The position numbers were made by a program, and so were the translations under genes. 6,898 bases of DNA from an uncultured Acidimicrobiales bacterium (lineage in GTDB: Bacteria; Actinomycetota; Acidimicrobiia; Acidimicrobiales; SZUA-35), in NCBI GenBank assembly GCA_938028175.1, contig CALJAE010000126.1, forward strand, positions 1-6,898, given 5' to 3'. The notes under the pieces are model-generated. The model was not told the origin of the DNA and did not search any database. It was given only the letters and a program-made list of their open reading frames with translations. Below are positions 1-5,594 of this stretch, in pieces (position 1 is the first letter of the stretch; every line of letters begins with the position of its first letter).

Positions 1-7
1 GGTAACG

Positions 8-1588
8 CTACTTGGAAGACTTGGGCTGACTAGCAGTCTCTTTGTTATCTTCAACGGCCTTGTCTGTAAGGTCAATCACATCTTCAACTAGGAATGGCGC
101 TCTAGCTTCATTCTTAGTTGGCCCACCAGTTATTGCATCGGTCTGAGCATTTGGTTTCACGAAACGTCTTAGTGGGATGAAGGCTAGGGAGACAGCTACT
201 TGTTCAACTGTTGCTAACAGAATCCTGATATCTAACCAAAGGTTCCAGTTCTCTACGTAGTGTAGGTCTAGACGTCGGTAGGCGTTGAATGCGGCGTTTG
301 ATCGAGCTTCTACTTGCCATAAGCCGGTGATCCCTGGTCGCACGCCCGTGCGCTTGCGTAGCTCAGCGTCAAAGGCAAGGTTCTCTTCTGGGAGCGCTGG
401 TCTTGGTCCGACTAAGCTCATATCGCCTTTAAGCACGTTAAATAGCTGCGGTAGTTCATCGATTGAGGTCTCTCTAATGAACTTGCCAACCTTGGTAATT
501 CTTGGGTCGTGGCTCATCTTAAACAGTGGGCCAGAGCGCTCATTCTCAGCTTCCATTTGTTTCTTAAGTGCGTCTGCATCCTTGGTCATCGAGCGGAACT
601 TAACCATCTCAAACTCGTTTGACTCGATACCAATCCGCTTTGATTTATAGAATACTGAGCCCTTGTCACCGAAATAGATTGCAGCCGCAGCCCCAAGCAT
701 CACAGGGCTTGCTATTAACAGTCCAATAGAGGCTCCGACGATATCTAGCGCTCTCTTGCTGAGTTGTTGCCAAGGCTTTGGTTGGTTGCGCTGGATAGTA
801 ATAAATGGCTCGTGAACCATCGACTGGACTTGGAAACGGCCCTCCCAAAGGCGTCCGATTCCTGTGGTCAGGTGAACGTCGAATCCAGCTGAGAAGAGAT
901 CCGAAGCGATTTCCTTCATCTTCTCACCTCTAAAGCCGGTGGCAGTAATAATCGCTGAGTCAATCTGGTAGCGATTCATGATCTCGATCAAGCGATTTGT
1001 GGGCCCAATCCATTCGTCTGCAATGCCATAGCGCTCTGCGACTGCCAGGTTTCCAATAACTCCACATAGCTCAAGTCGCAGTTCTGAATGGTCTCGAATC
1101 ACTTGCACCAGCTCTTGAGCTTCTGCACCTACACCAACGATTGTGACCCGCTCTGAAGCCTTCTGAATCATAGTTTCTTCGCTGAGCTGCTTACGGGCTC
1201 CTCGAACCAGTATGCGAAGGACTAGGAGAGTGAGACTGCCTAAGAGAACTTCGGTAGCTCCTAGCAGCCAGTTAGTGAACAGAGCCGCCATTGTGACACT
1301 GCCGGCAGACCAAGCGACAGCTTGAACTACTCGAGATATCTCTTCAGTTCTTGGTAGGGCAGGGGCTCTTCTGTAGACGGCCTTAGCTCCGAGAGTCCAC
1401 ATAAAGGCAAAGACGCCAAATAGAAGGTAAGTAAGAGACTGTGATATTGGTCTTTCAGATATCGGTAAGACCACGAGGACTAAGCCCCATACAACTATTG
1501 CTGATCCAAGATCATAAACTGGCTGCCAGCCGAAACTTTTTCCAGTTAAAACGTTCTTAACATGTTGCATAGCCACAGATCCGTTCAC
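8..1588 (-). CDS. Polyprenyl-phosphate sugar-1-phosphate transferase (exopolysaccharide initiation)
   Basis: This 526-residue membrane protein belongs to the bacterial sugar transferase family (WbaP/CpsE/ExoY type), which moves a sugar 1-phosphate from a nucleotide sugar to undecaprenyl phosphate at the inner membrane, the first step of surface polysaccharide synthesis. About four hydrophobic segments (roughly residues 25-45, 51-70, 88-108, 110-128) precede a Rossmann-like CoA_binding_3 region (about 147-240, with VGVGAEA). The catalytic domain starts at KRALDIVGASIGL (278-290, membrane-inserted helix). It continues through FRSM (331-334), the Asp377-Glu378 pair in SIDELPQLFNVLKGDMSLVG, GPRP and TGVRPGITGLWQV (414-426). 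Roughly 50 polar residues after position 473 look longer than the family usually has. The start is GTG at 1588; ATG at 1570 (Met7) is a possible alternative. It has its own promoter. The sugar specificity cannot be read from sequence. Confidence 0.93.
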   Translation of the reverse strand: MNGSVAMQHVKNVLTGKSFGWQPVYDLGSAIVVWGLVLVVLPISERPISQSLTYLLFGVFAFMWTLGAKAVYRRAPALPRTEEISRVVQAVAWSAGSVTMAALFTNWLLGATEVLLGSLTLLVLRILVRGARKQLSEETMIQKASERVTIVGVGAEAQELVQVIRDHSELRLELCGVIGNLAVAERYGIADEWIGPTNRLIEIMNRYQIDSAIITATGFRGEKMKEIASDLFSAGFDVHLTTGIGRLWEGRFQVQSMVHEPFITIQRNQPKPWQQLSKRALDIVGASIGLLIASPVMLGAAAAIYFGDKGSVFYKSKRIGIESNEFEMVKFRSMTKDADALKKQMEAENERSGPLFKMSHDPRITKVGKFIRETSIDELPQLFNVLKGDMSLVGPRPALPEENLAFDAELRKRTGVRPGITGLWQVEARSNAAFNAYRRLDLHYVENWNLWLDIRILLATVEQVAVSLAFIPLRRFVKPNAQTDAITGGPTKNEARAPFLVEDVIDLTDKAVEDNKETASQPKSSK

Positions 1589-1612
1589 CGCCTATCGTTT
1601 ACCAACCTACCT

Positions 1613-1641
1613 ATTAGAGTGTACCTAAGATATAGGGTCAA
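1613..1641 (-). promoter_or_regulatory. Sigma70-type promoter for the sugar transferase gene
   Basis: On the minus strand, TTGACC (1641-1636) is followed after exactly 17 bases by TCTAAT (1618-1613). These match the -35 TTGACA and -10 TATAAT consensus at 5 of 6 positions each. The -35 box lies 10 bases beyond the menG stop codon. A start of transcription near 1606 would give a leader of about 17 bases before the GTG at 1588. The polysaccharide gene could therefore be expressed independently of rlmN-menG, although no terminator separates them. Confidence 0.65.
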
Positions 1642-1651
1642 GGTCAGTGCA

Positions 1652-2347
1652 CTAGGCGCGTGTACCCAGTAGAAGTTGGGCAATTCCTCCACTTAGCTGT
1701 ATGGAGCGGACTTTGGAGAATCCAGACTTAGTCATCAAAGTCTCAATATCTTTGGTTTCTGGCAGGTATTCAACCGATTCTGGCAAGTAGGCGTAGGCCG
1801 ACCTATCTGACAACAAGGCTCCTATTTTAGGTACCAACTTGTTGAAATAAAGATCATGTCCCGTACTTAAGATTTTGCTCTTTGGTTCTGAGACCTCTAA
1901 GACACCTAGAACTCCGCCAGGACGTAGGACCCGTGCACACTCTGTGAAAAAACTTTCGAGTTCGACAAGGTTTCTAAGAGCAAAGCCGCAAACACACCCA
2001 TCAACAGTTTCGCTTGCAATTGGGAGCTCTAAGAGGTCTCCCTGCACACGTACGAAATCACTGGAAGCATTTTCGAGCATGCCAGATGATAAGTCGATCC
2101 CGATTGATCTAAACCCGGTGCTATTCAATTGTGCGGCAAAGTCGCCTGTCCCGCATGCTAAGTCAAGAATTAAGTCCTGTGGGGCTAGATCCATCTCAGC
2201 TACGAGGCGCTTTCTCCAGCGCACGTCCAGCCTGAATGTCATGATTCGGTTTACGAGATCGTATCGGCCAGAGATACGGTCAAACATCGTTTGAACCGAT
2301 TCGCGTTTATCTGACGGGCTTGGGAGATTTGAGTTGGGGGAGTTCAT
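1652..2347 (-). CDS. menG: Demethylmenaquinone methyltransferase (UbiE/MenG)
   Basis: This 231-residue class I SAM-dependent methyltransferase of the UbiE/COQ5 family would C-methylate demethylmenaquinone to menaquinone, the last step of the classical pathway. Visible signatures are the N-terminal MFDRISGRYDLVNRIMTF (21-38), SAM motif I LDLACGTGDFA (61-71), the acidic residue of GIDLSSGML (Asp86), the family segment GFALRNLVE (121-129), the motif ARVLRPGGVLGVLEVSEP (138-155) and AYLPESVEYLP (187-197). The length is normal for the family. Its ATG lies three bases after the rlmN TAA stop, with no strong ribosome binding site, so translation by reinitiation from rlmN is likely. The menaquinone role is inferred from the probable actinobacterial host; a ubiquinone role cannot be excluded from this protein alone. 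Confidence 0.93.
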   Translation of the reverse strand: MNSPNSNLPSPSDKRESVQTMFDRISGRYDLVNRIMTFRLDVRWRKRLVAEMDLAPQDLILDLACGTGDFAAQLNSTGFRSIGIDLSSGMLENASSDFVRVQGDLLELPIASETVDGCVCGFALRNLVELESFFTECARVLRPGGVLGVLEVSEPKSKILSTGHDLYFNKLVPKIGALLSDRSAYAYLPESVEYLPETKDIETLMTKSGFSKVRSIQLSGGIAQLLLGTRA

Positions 2348-2350
2348 AGA

Positions 2351-3376
2351 TTATTTCTTGAACTCTACACTAGTCGCCCTTAGCTGTCCGCAGGCTGCAT
2401 CAATGTCAGTTCCTCGGTTCTTGCGTACAGTTACGTTAACGCCTTGCTCTTTTAGAAGACCTACGAAGTGCTTAATCTTTTCAGGTGATGAACCTACAGT
2501 CGGCCAGCCAGGGGTTGGGTTAAGCGGGATCAGGTTGACGTGTGCGTCCATATCCTTCGCAATGGCAGCCAACTCGTTAGCGTCTGAGTCGGCATCGTTG
2601 GTGTCTGCCATCATCGCCCATTCTATCGAAACGCGCCTGCCGGTCTTTCGATAGAAGTTATTTCCCGCTTCGGTTAGGTCTTTGAGGTTGTGACGTTTAT
2701 TGATTGGGACAAGTTCGTTGCGTGCTTCATCATTGGCGGAATGGATACTGATAGCAAGACTGAATTGGATCCCTTCGTCTGCAAGCATGCGTATTTGTGG
2801 CACTAGACCAACAGTTGAAACTACGATACTTCGAGCCCCTATTCCAAAGTCGGTGTTGAGGCGACGTATGGCGCCAACGACATTGGCGTAGTTGGCTAGA
2901 GGTTCTCCCATTCCCATGAAGACGATATTTGAGACGCGTCGCCCGTCCGCAGTTGCTCGTTTAGTTGCGTGTGCAACCTGTTCACAAATCTCGCCAACTG
3001 TTAGGTGGCGCTCGTAACCAGCTTGCCCGGTAGCACAGAATCCACAACCCATGGCACATCCGGCCTGAGAAGATATACAAACAGTTGATCGTTTGTCATA
3101 GTGCATGAGCACAGTTTCGATTTGTTTGTCATCGTGTAGGTTCCACAGCCACTTAACGGTGTCTGAGTTTTCTGATTCCTGGACTCTGTTAAGGGTAAGT
3201 CCGTTACCTACTTGCTGAACAAGAGTGTTGCGAAGTTCTGAAGGTAAAACCGAGATCTCGTCAATCGACTTGGATTCTTTGTACAGACCGTTCCAGAGTT
3301 GCTCCACGCGGAAACTCGGGTAGTCGGAAAGAAGCGTAGCGTATTCTGATTTGTCTGGATCCCAAGCCGACCTCAT
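2351..3376 (-). CDS. rlmN: Dual-specificity RNA methyltransferase RlmN (23S rRNA A2503 / tRNA A37)
   Basis: This 341-residue radical SAM enzyme makes 2-methyladenosine at A2503 of 23S rRNA and, in characterised members, at A37 of some tRNAs. The 4Fe-4S cysteines are in CAMGCGFC (Cys107, Cys111, Cys114). Cys100 in VCISSQAGC and Cys329 in GTDIDAACGQL correspond by spacing and context to the catalytic cysteines Cys118 and Cys355 of the E. coli enzyme, so both halves of the methyl-transfer mechanism are present. GMGEP (155-159) is the SAM-binding glycine-rich motif. The presence of both catalytic cysteines fits RlmN. Cfr has an equivalent pair, but the close RlmN-like motifs and housekeeping setting make Cfr unlikely. 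The start ATG sits 6 bases after a TAGACT hexamer and may begin a leaderless mRNA. menG follows in the same unit. Confidence 0.96.
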   Translation of the reverse strand: MRSAWDPDKSEYATLLSDYPSFRVEQLWNGLYKESKSIDEISVLPSELRNTLVQQVGNGLTLNRVQESENSDTVKWLWNLHDDKQIETVLMHYDKRSTVCISSQAGCAMGCGFCATGQAGYERHLTVGEICEQVAHATKRATADGRRVSNIVFMGMGEPLANYANVVGAIRRLNTDFGIGARSIVVSTVGLVPQIRMLADEGIQFSLAISIHSANDEARNELVPINKRHNLKDLTEAGNNFYRKTGRRVSIEWAMMADTNDADSDANELAAIAKDMDAHVNLIPLNPTPGWPTVGSSPEKIKHFVGLLKEQGVNVTVRKNRGTDIDAACGQLRATSVEFKK

Positions 3377-3382
3377 GCACTC

Positions 3383-3388
3383 AGTCTA
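3383..3388 (-). promoter_or_regulatory. Putative -10 element of leaderless rlmN promoter
   Basis: The minus strand reads TAGACT, then 6 bases (GAGTGC), then the rlmN ATG. TANNNT at 6-7 bases before an RTG codon is the layout known for leaderless transcripts in actinobacteria. No clear -35 box and no good Shine-Dalgarno sequence are visible. Confidence 0.5.
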
Positions 3389-3393
3389 TAGGC

Positions 3394-3407
3394 GTAATGG
3401 GTAATGG
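3394..3407. repeat. Two tandem copies of GTAATGG between divergent rlmN and nth
   Basis: GTAATGG occurs twice head to tail (3394-3400 and 3401-3407) and is followed by GTT. It lies in the 64-base divergent intergenic region, upstream of both putative -10 hexamers. It could be a small regulator site or a chance duplication; nothing else in the sequence decides. Confidence 0.5.
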
Positions 3408-3428
3408 GTTCGACTGCGCAATAGCCGA

Positions 3429-3434
3429 TAGATT
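3429..3434 (+). promoter_or_regulatory. Putative -10 element of leaderless nth promoter
   Basis: TAGATT is followed by 6 bases (AAGACG) and then the GTG start of nth at 3441. This mirrors the arrangement at divergent rlmN. No recognisable -35 box lies 16-18 bases upstream, and no strong Shine-Dalgarno sequence precedes the GTG. A leaderless transcript starting at the G of GTG is the simplest reading and supports that start codon. Confidence 0.5.
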
Positions 3435-3440
3435 AAGACG

Positions 3441-4091
3441 GTGGCAAAGAAAAAGGTTGAAGAACGATCAAAACGGGCCGTCAAGGTAGCAAAGCGTCTG
3501 GCCAAGGACTTTCCTGAAGCAGAATGCGAGTTGATACACGAGAATCCGTTTCAGCTGTTAATAGCTACCATTCTGTCTGCTCAATCAACTGACGTAGGGG
3601 TAAATAAAGTTACGCCAAACCTTTTTAGCGAGTATCCAACGGCTGAGAAGTTGGCGGCAGCCAAACAAACTGAAGTTGAAAAGATCATCGGCAGTCTTGG
3701 TCTGTTTCGGTCGAAGGCAGAGAGAATTATCAAATGTGCTCAATCCATCGTCGCTGACTTTGATGGGGAAGTACCGCACGAAAGAGAAGAACTGGTCTCC
3801 CTTGCCGGGGTGGGGCGAAAGACAGCCAACGTGGTTCGCAGTGTCGCTTTCGACCTTCCAGGTCTGCCGGTTGATACTCATGTCAAGCGGATTACGGGAC
3901 TACTAAATCTCACGGACCATAAGGATCCTGTCAAGATTGAGGAGCAGCTTTGCGAACTTCTTGAGCCAGAAGAGTGGGGTGACTTTTCACTCCGTATCAT
4001 TCTGCATGGCAGAAGTATCTGTAAAGCGCGTAAGCAGGCATGCACTGATTGTTCGATCGAGGAGTTATGTCCCAGCTCGAAGCTTGTCTAA
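3441..4091 (+). CDS. nth: Endonuclease III (DNA glycosylase/AP lyase)
   Basis: This 216-residue base-excision-repair enzyme removes oxidised pyrimidines and cleaves the abasic site by beta-elimination. The helix-hairpin-helix is LAGVGRKTANVV (121-132), containing catalytic Lys127. Catalytic Asp145 lies in PVDTHVKR. Their 18-residue separation matches Lys120 and Asp138 of E. coli Nth. The C-terminal iron-sulfur cluster cysteines are Cys194, Cys201, Cys204 and Cys210, giving the canonical C-X6-C-X2-C-X5-C spacing. The N-terminal region LIATILSAQSTDVGVNKVTPNLF (40-62) is also typical, and the length is normal. The start is GTG at 3441, supported by the TAGATT hexamer 6 bases upstream. The gene is monocistronic, divergent from rlmN and closed by a strong terminator. 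MutY is unlikely because the protein is short and lacks its extra C-terminal domain. Confidence 0.96.
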   Translation: MAKKKVEERSKRAVKVAKRLAKDFPEAECELIHENPFQLLIATILSAQSTDVGVNKVTPNLFSEYPTAEKLAAAKQTEVEKIIGSLGLFRSKAERIIKCAQSIVADFDGEVPHEREELVSLAGVGRKTANVVRSVAFDLPGLPVDTHVKRITGLLNLTDHKDPVKIEEQLCELLEPEEWGDFSLRIILHGRSICKARKQACTDCSIEELCPSSKLV

Positions 4092-4150
4092 GCAGAGAAA
4101 TTTGACCTAAAAGCCAACATACGTCCCGTTGTTTGGGGTAAGGTACCACC

Positions 4151-4173
4151 TACCAGGTTCCCGCCACCTGGTA
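4151..4173. repeat. Perfect 8-bp inverted repeat (hairpin) downstream of nth
   Basis: TACCAGGT (4151-4158) and ACCTGGTA (4166-4173) are exact inverse complements around a 7-base loop (4159-4165). No T-run follows, so this is not an intrinsic terminator by itself. It begins 59 bases after the nth stop and is the first of three consecutive hairpins. It could stabilise the nth 3' end, form part of a small RNA, or be a protein-binding dyad. Confidence 0.55.
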
Positions 4174-4185
4174 AACAGCGAAAGT

Positions 4186-4207
4186 AAGGGGGTCCGCCGC
4201 CCCTTTT
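4186..4207 (+). terminator. Possible weak intrinsic terminator after nth
   Basis: AAGGGG (4186-4191) pairs with CCCCTT (4200-4205) around an 8-base loop, with a short T-run of four at 4204-4207. The stem is only 6 bp and the T-tract partly belongs to it, so any termination would be weak. It may act together with the stronger hairpin just downstream. Confidence 0.35.
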
Positions 4208-4212
4208 CGCAC

Positions 4213-4250
4213 CGCCGGCGCCTCTACGAGGCGTCGGCGTCTTGTTTTTT
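4213..4250 (+). terminator. Strong intrinsic terminator for nth transcription
   Basis: A 12-bp stem joins 4213-4224 (CGCCGGCGCCTC) to 4228-4239 (GAGGCGTCGGCG). It has one G-U pair (4218 with 4234) and a 3-base loop TAC, and is followed by TCTTG and six T residues (4245-4250). This is a textbook Rho-independent terminator reading on the plus strand, 122 bases after the nth stop. On the minus strand the hairpin is not followed by a T-run, so it should not efficiently stop the convergent transcript of the CAP protein/small protein unit. Confidence 0.88.
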
Positions 4251-4273
4251 ACGGCTTACTTTTTTTGAGGAGA

Positions 4274-4456
4274 TCAGAGTCGGTTTACAAATTTGACGAG
4301 GCGTCGCGTAGTGGCGTTGAGTTGCCTCTCCACTTCGGACAGATTGTTATAGTCCTCGTCTTCTTCGTCCGCAGCTTCCAGAACGGAACTGATACGTTCG
4401 ACTAGAACTTCGAGTTGATCAGAGATAGAAGCTAATTCAGAACTTTGTAGACCCAT
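4274..4456 (-). CDS. Small helical protein of unknown function (60 aa)
   Basis: This 60-residue acidic protein has no signal peptide, membrane segment or cysteine. Two likely amphipathic helices (about 5-29 and 38-60) flank an acidic stretch EAADEEDEDYNN (27-38). The second helix contains SEVERQLNATTRRL, with hydrophobic residues at heptad-like spacing, suggesting a helical hairpin or coiled coil. The pattern resembles small uncharacterised actinobacterial proteins I recall, but I cannot name a family. It starts 9 bases after the stop of the CAP protein gene. No Shine-Dalgarno sequence is visible, but TAAACT lies 6 bases before its ATG, so it may also have its own leaderless promoter. That it is a real gene is supported by its position, its regular amphipathic pattern and the absence of any alternative gene here. 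Its function is unknown. Confidence 0.72.
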   Translation of the reverse strand: MGLQSSELASISDQLEVLVERISSVLEAADEEDEDYNNLSEVERQLNATTRRLVKFVNRL

Positions 4457-4462
4457 GCGGCA

Positions 4463-4468
4463 AGTTTA
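4463..4468 (-). promoter_or_regulatory. Putative -10 element of leaderless promoter for the 60-aa protein
   Basis: The minus strand reads TAAACT, then 6 bases (TGCCGC), then the ATG at 4456. The TAA of this hexamer is the stop codon of the upstream CAP protein gene. The arrangement matches that at rlmN and nth. It could be chance, since the gene may simply be cotranscribed with the CAP protein gene. Confidence 0.35.
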
Positions 4469-5458
4469 GCCGTAGAAGTTCTGAGTCGCCCAATCCTTGT
4501 CGTTGCTTGCATCGAAGAAGTGACCAATACCAGCGGCAGTAAAGTCTGGATTGGTCATGTTGCAGAAGTGAGAATCGGATTCCCTCCAACCTTCAAAGAA
4601 TCTTTGTGCAATTTGTTGATCTGTTTGGCCACGGCCATTTCTGAACCCCATTTGAAAAGCGATGTTCTCGCCCCAGGTTGAGAAGCTCACCCCGGTTGAC
4701 TCAAGTATGCTGCGTTGCTGGGAAAGTGGTCGATGTTCGAGGATTCCGTTGTTTGCCATCTGAGTTGACCAGTCTCTTGAAAGAACTGTGGAGACTTGGC
4801 TATTGATTTGAAGAGGAAGCAGGTTTGGTTGGAGTGGACAGCTTTGAGGTATTGGAGCCTGACGGGCAAGGGGGCCAGTGGGGTTAGTGCGAAGCTGATT
4901 TACAAGTCGCCCGATTTCGACTTCTACAGCGTTGCCGCTTGTTGGCTGGTTTGGCGCAGGGGATGGAGATGTGGTAGTGGTTTCGTCAGATGCGTTCTGC
5001 GGAGTGGAACTTGACTGAGGTAGTTGCGTGGCATTGGTTGAGTTGCTGGTTACAGGCGTGCTGGGCAAGGGGCTTTCGGTAGCCGGGGTTTCCTCTTCTT
5101 CGCAAGCTATACCGTCGTTATCTCTATCTAGCTCCGAGCTATACCCTGCTTCGTCTTCCTGTATTCTGGTCAAGCCACTGGCGGCCGCCTCGGAGCAGTT
5201 CTCGAAGGTTGTTCGTTCGGTGGTGGTGAATCTCCGGGAAGTCTCGGTGGTAGAACTAAGTCTGGTCGTGGTAGTTGCTTCTTCTGTGAATGCTAGATTT
5301 GCGGGAGTCTCATTAGAAGAGGGTGGAGTTTCTGTCGATGTTGCCGCTGCCACTGAGCTCCCAGAATTGGCAAGGACAAGTATTCCGGCTAGAGCGGACG
5401 CAGCAACGAGGGCAAGGCTGCCTGCAACTATTGCATGTTTCCCTACCAGCAGTTTCAT
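4466..5458 (-). CDS. Exported Excalibur and CAP/SCP domain protein
   Basis: This 330-residue protein has an N-terminal signal peptide or membrane anchor (Lys2 and Lys7, hydrophobic core about 9-30), so it acts outside the membrane. A Ser/Thr/Glu-rich linker (about 40-84) leads to an Excalibur domain (85-121), with FENCSEAAASG and the calcium-binding loop DRDNDGIACE (Asp111, Asp113, Asp115). A second Ser/Thr/Pro-rich linker (about 122-176) leads to a CAP/SCP domain (about 178-330). Its landmarks are EIGRLVNQLRTNP, the His242 motif ILEHRP, WGENIA (Glu264), GWRESDSHFCNM (His297), AAGIGH and WATQNFYG. Cys207 and Cys299 may form a disulfide. Bacterial CAP proteins are mostly uncharacterised; cell-wall association or calcium-dependent surface binding is plausible but inferred. 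GGAGG lies only 3 bases before the ATG. The 60-residue protein follows after 9 bases. Confidence 0.88.
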   Translation of the reverse strand: MKLLVGKHAIVAGSLALVAASALAGILVLANSGSSVAAATSTETPPSSNETPANLAFTEEATTTTRLSSTTETSRRFTTTERTTFENCSEAAASGLTRIQEDEAGYSSELDRDNDGIACEEEETPATESPLPSTPVTSNSTNATQLPQSSSTPQNASDETTTTSPSPAPNQPTSGNAVEVEIGRLVNQLRTNPTGPLARQAPIPQSCPLQPNLLPLQINSQVSTVLSRDWSTQMANNGILEHRPLSQQRSILESTGVSFSTWGENIAFQMGFRNGRGQTDQQIAQRFFEGWRESDSHFCNMTNPDFTAAGIGHFFDASNDKDWATQNFYG

Positions 5459-5466
5459 ACCCCTCC
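5459..5466 (-). promoter_or_regulatory. Shine-Dalgarno sequence of the CAP protein gene, short spacing
   Basis: The minus strand reads GGAGGGGT directly before the ATG at 5458, so GGAGG ends 3 bases from the start codon, closer than usual. It is the only strong Shine-Dalgarno match seen at a gene start in this window. No in-frame ATG occurs near the signal sequence that would give better spacing, and the next codons are needed for a normal signal peptide. Confidence 0.5.
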
Positions 5467-5581
5467 GCTTCAGCTAAATTTGTCCAATTGTGTATCGGCG
5501 GCTTTCTGCTTTTTGCTTAGCTCCTATCGGCAGATTCACTAGGTCTTAAGCACTAGACGTCTTTTGAGGCAGTTTTCGAGC

Positions 5582-5587
5582 TAGTTT
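5582..5587 (+). promoter_or_regulatory. Putative -10 element of leaderless promoter for the GroES-like gene
   Basis: TAGTTT is followed by 7 bases (CAATTGG) and the GTG start at 5595. As with rlmN and nth, no Shine-Dalgarno sequence precedes the start. A -35 box at proper spacing is not evident. No CIRCE (HrcA) operator is visible in the 136-base divergent region, so classical heat-shock repression is not supported. Confidence 0.4.
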
Positions 5588-5594
5588 CAATTGG

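Noticed and set aside
285..650. 121-residue plus-strand open frame inside the sugar transferase gene
   Set aside because: It lies antisense to the conserved catalytic domain and has no recognisable motif or ribosome binding site; it is a shadow of the real gene.
1875..2294. 139-residue plus-strand open frame inside menG
   Set aside because: It is antisense to well-conserved UbiE motifs, Arg/Ser/Pro-rich, and has no family features.
2351..3376. Cfr-type antibiotic-resistance methyltransferase instead of RlmN
   Set aside because: Motif wording (CAMGCGFCATGQAG, GTDIDAACGQL) and the housekeeping context next to menG and nth fit RlmN; nothing suggests a mobile resistance gene.
4102..4130. TTGACC at 4102-4107 as a promoter -35 for a small RNA
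   Set aside because: The sequence 16-18 bases downstream (around CCCGTT) does not resemble a -10 box.
4151..4173. tRNA T-arm or SRP RNA fragment, suggested by GGTTCCCGCC
   Set aside because: No flanking acceptor, D or anticodon arms can be formed, and the GGAAGG-type tetraloop region of SRP RNA is absent.
5028..5477. 149-residue plus-strand open frame opposite the CAP protein
   Set aside because: It is antisense to the low-complexity linkers and signal peptide; its Val/Ser-rich composition is what the reverse of Thr/Glu-rich coding gives.
5459..5594. CIRCE-like heat-shock operator upstream of the GroES-like gene
   Set aside because: Neither TTAGCACTC nor its inverse GAGTGCTAA is present. 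The nearby CACTAG pair (5537-5542, 5551-5556) and the AGACGTCT palindrome (5555-5562) are short and do not form the required dyad.
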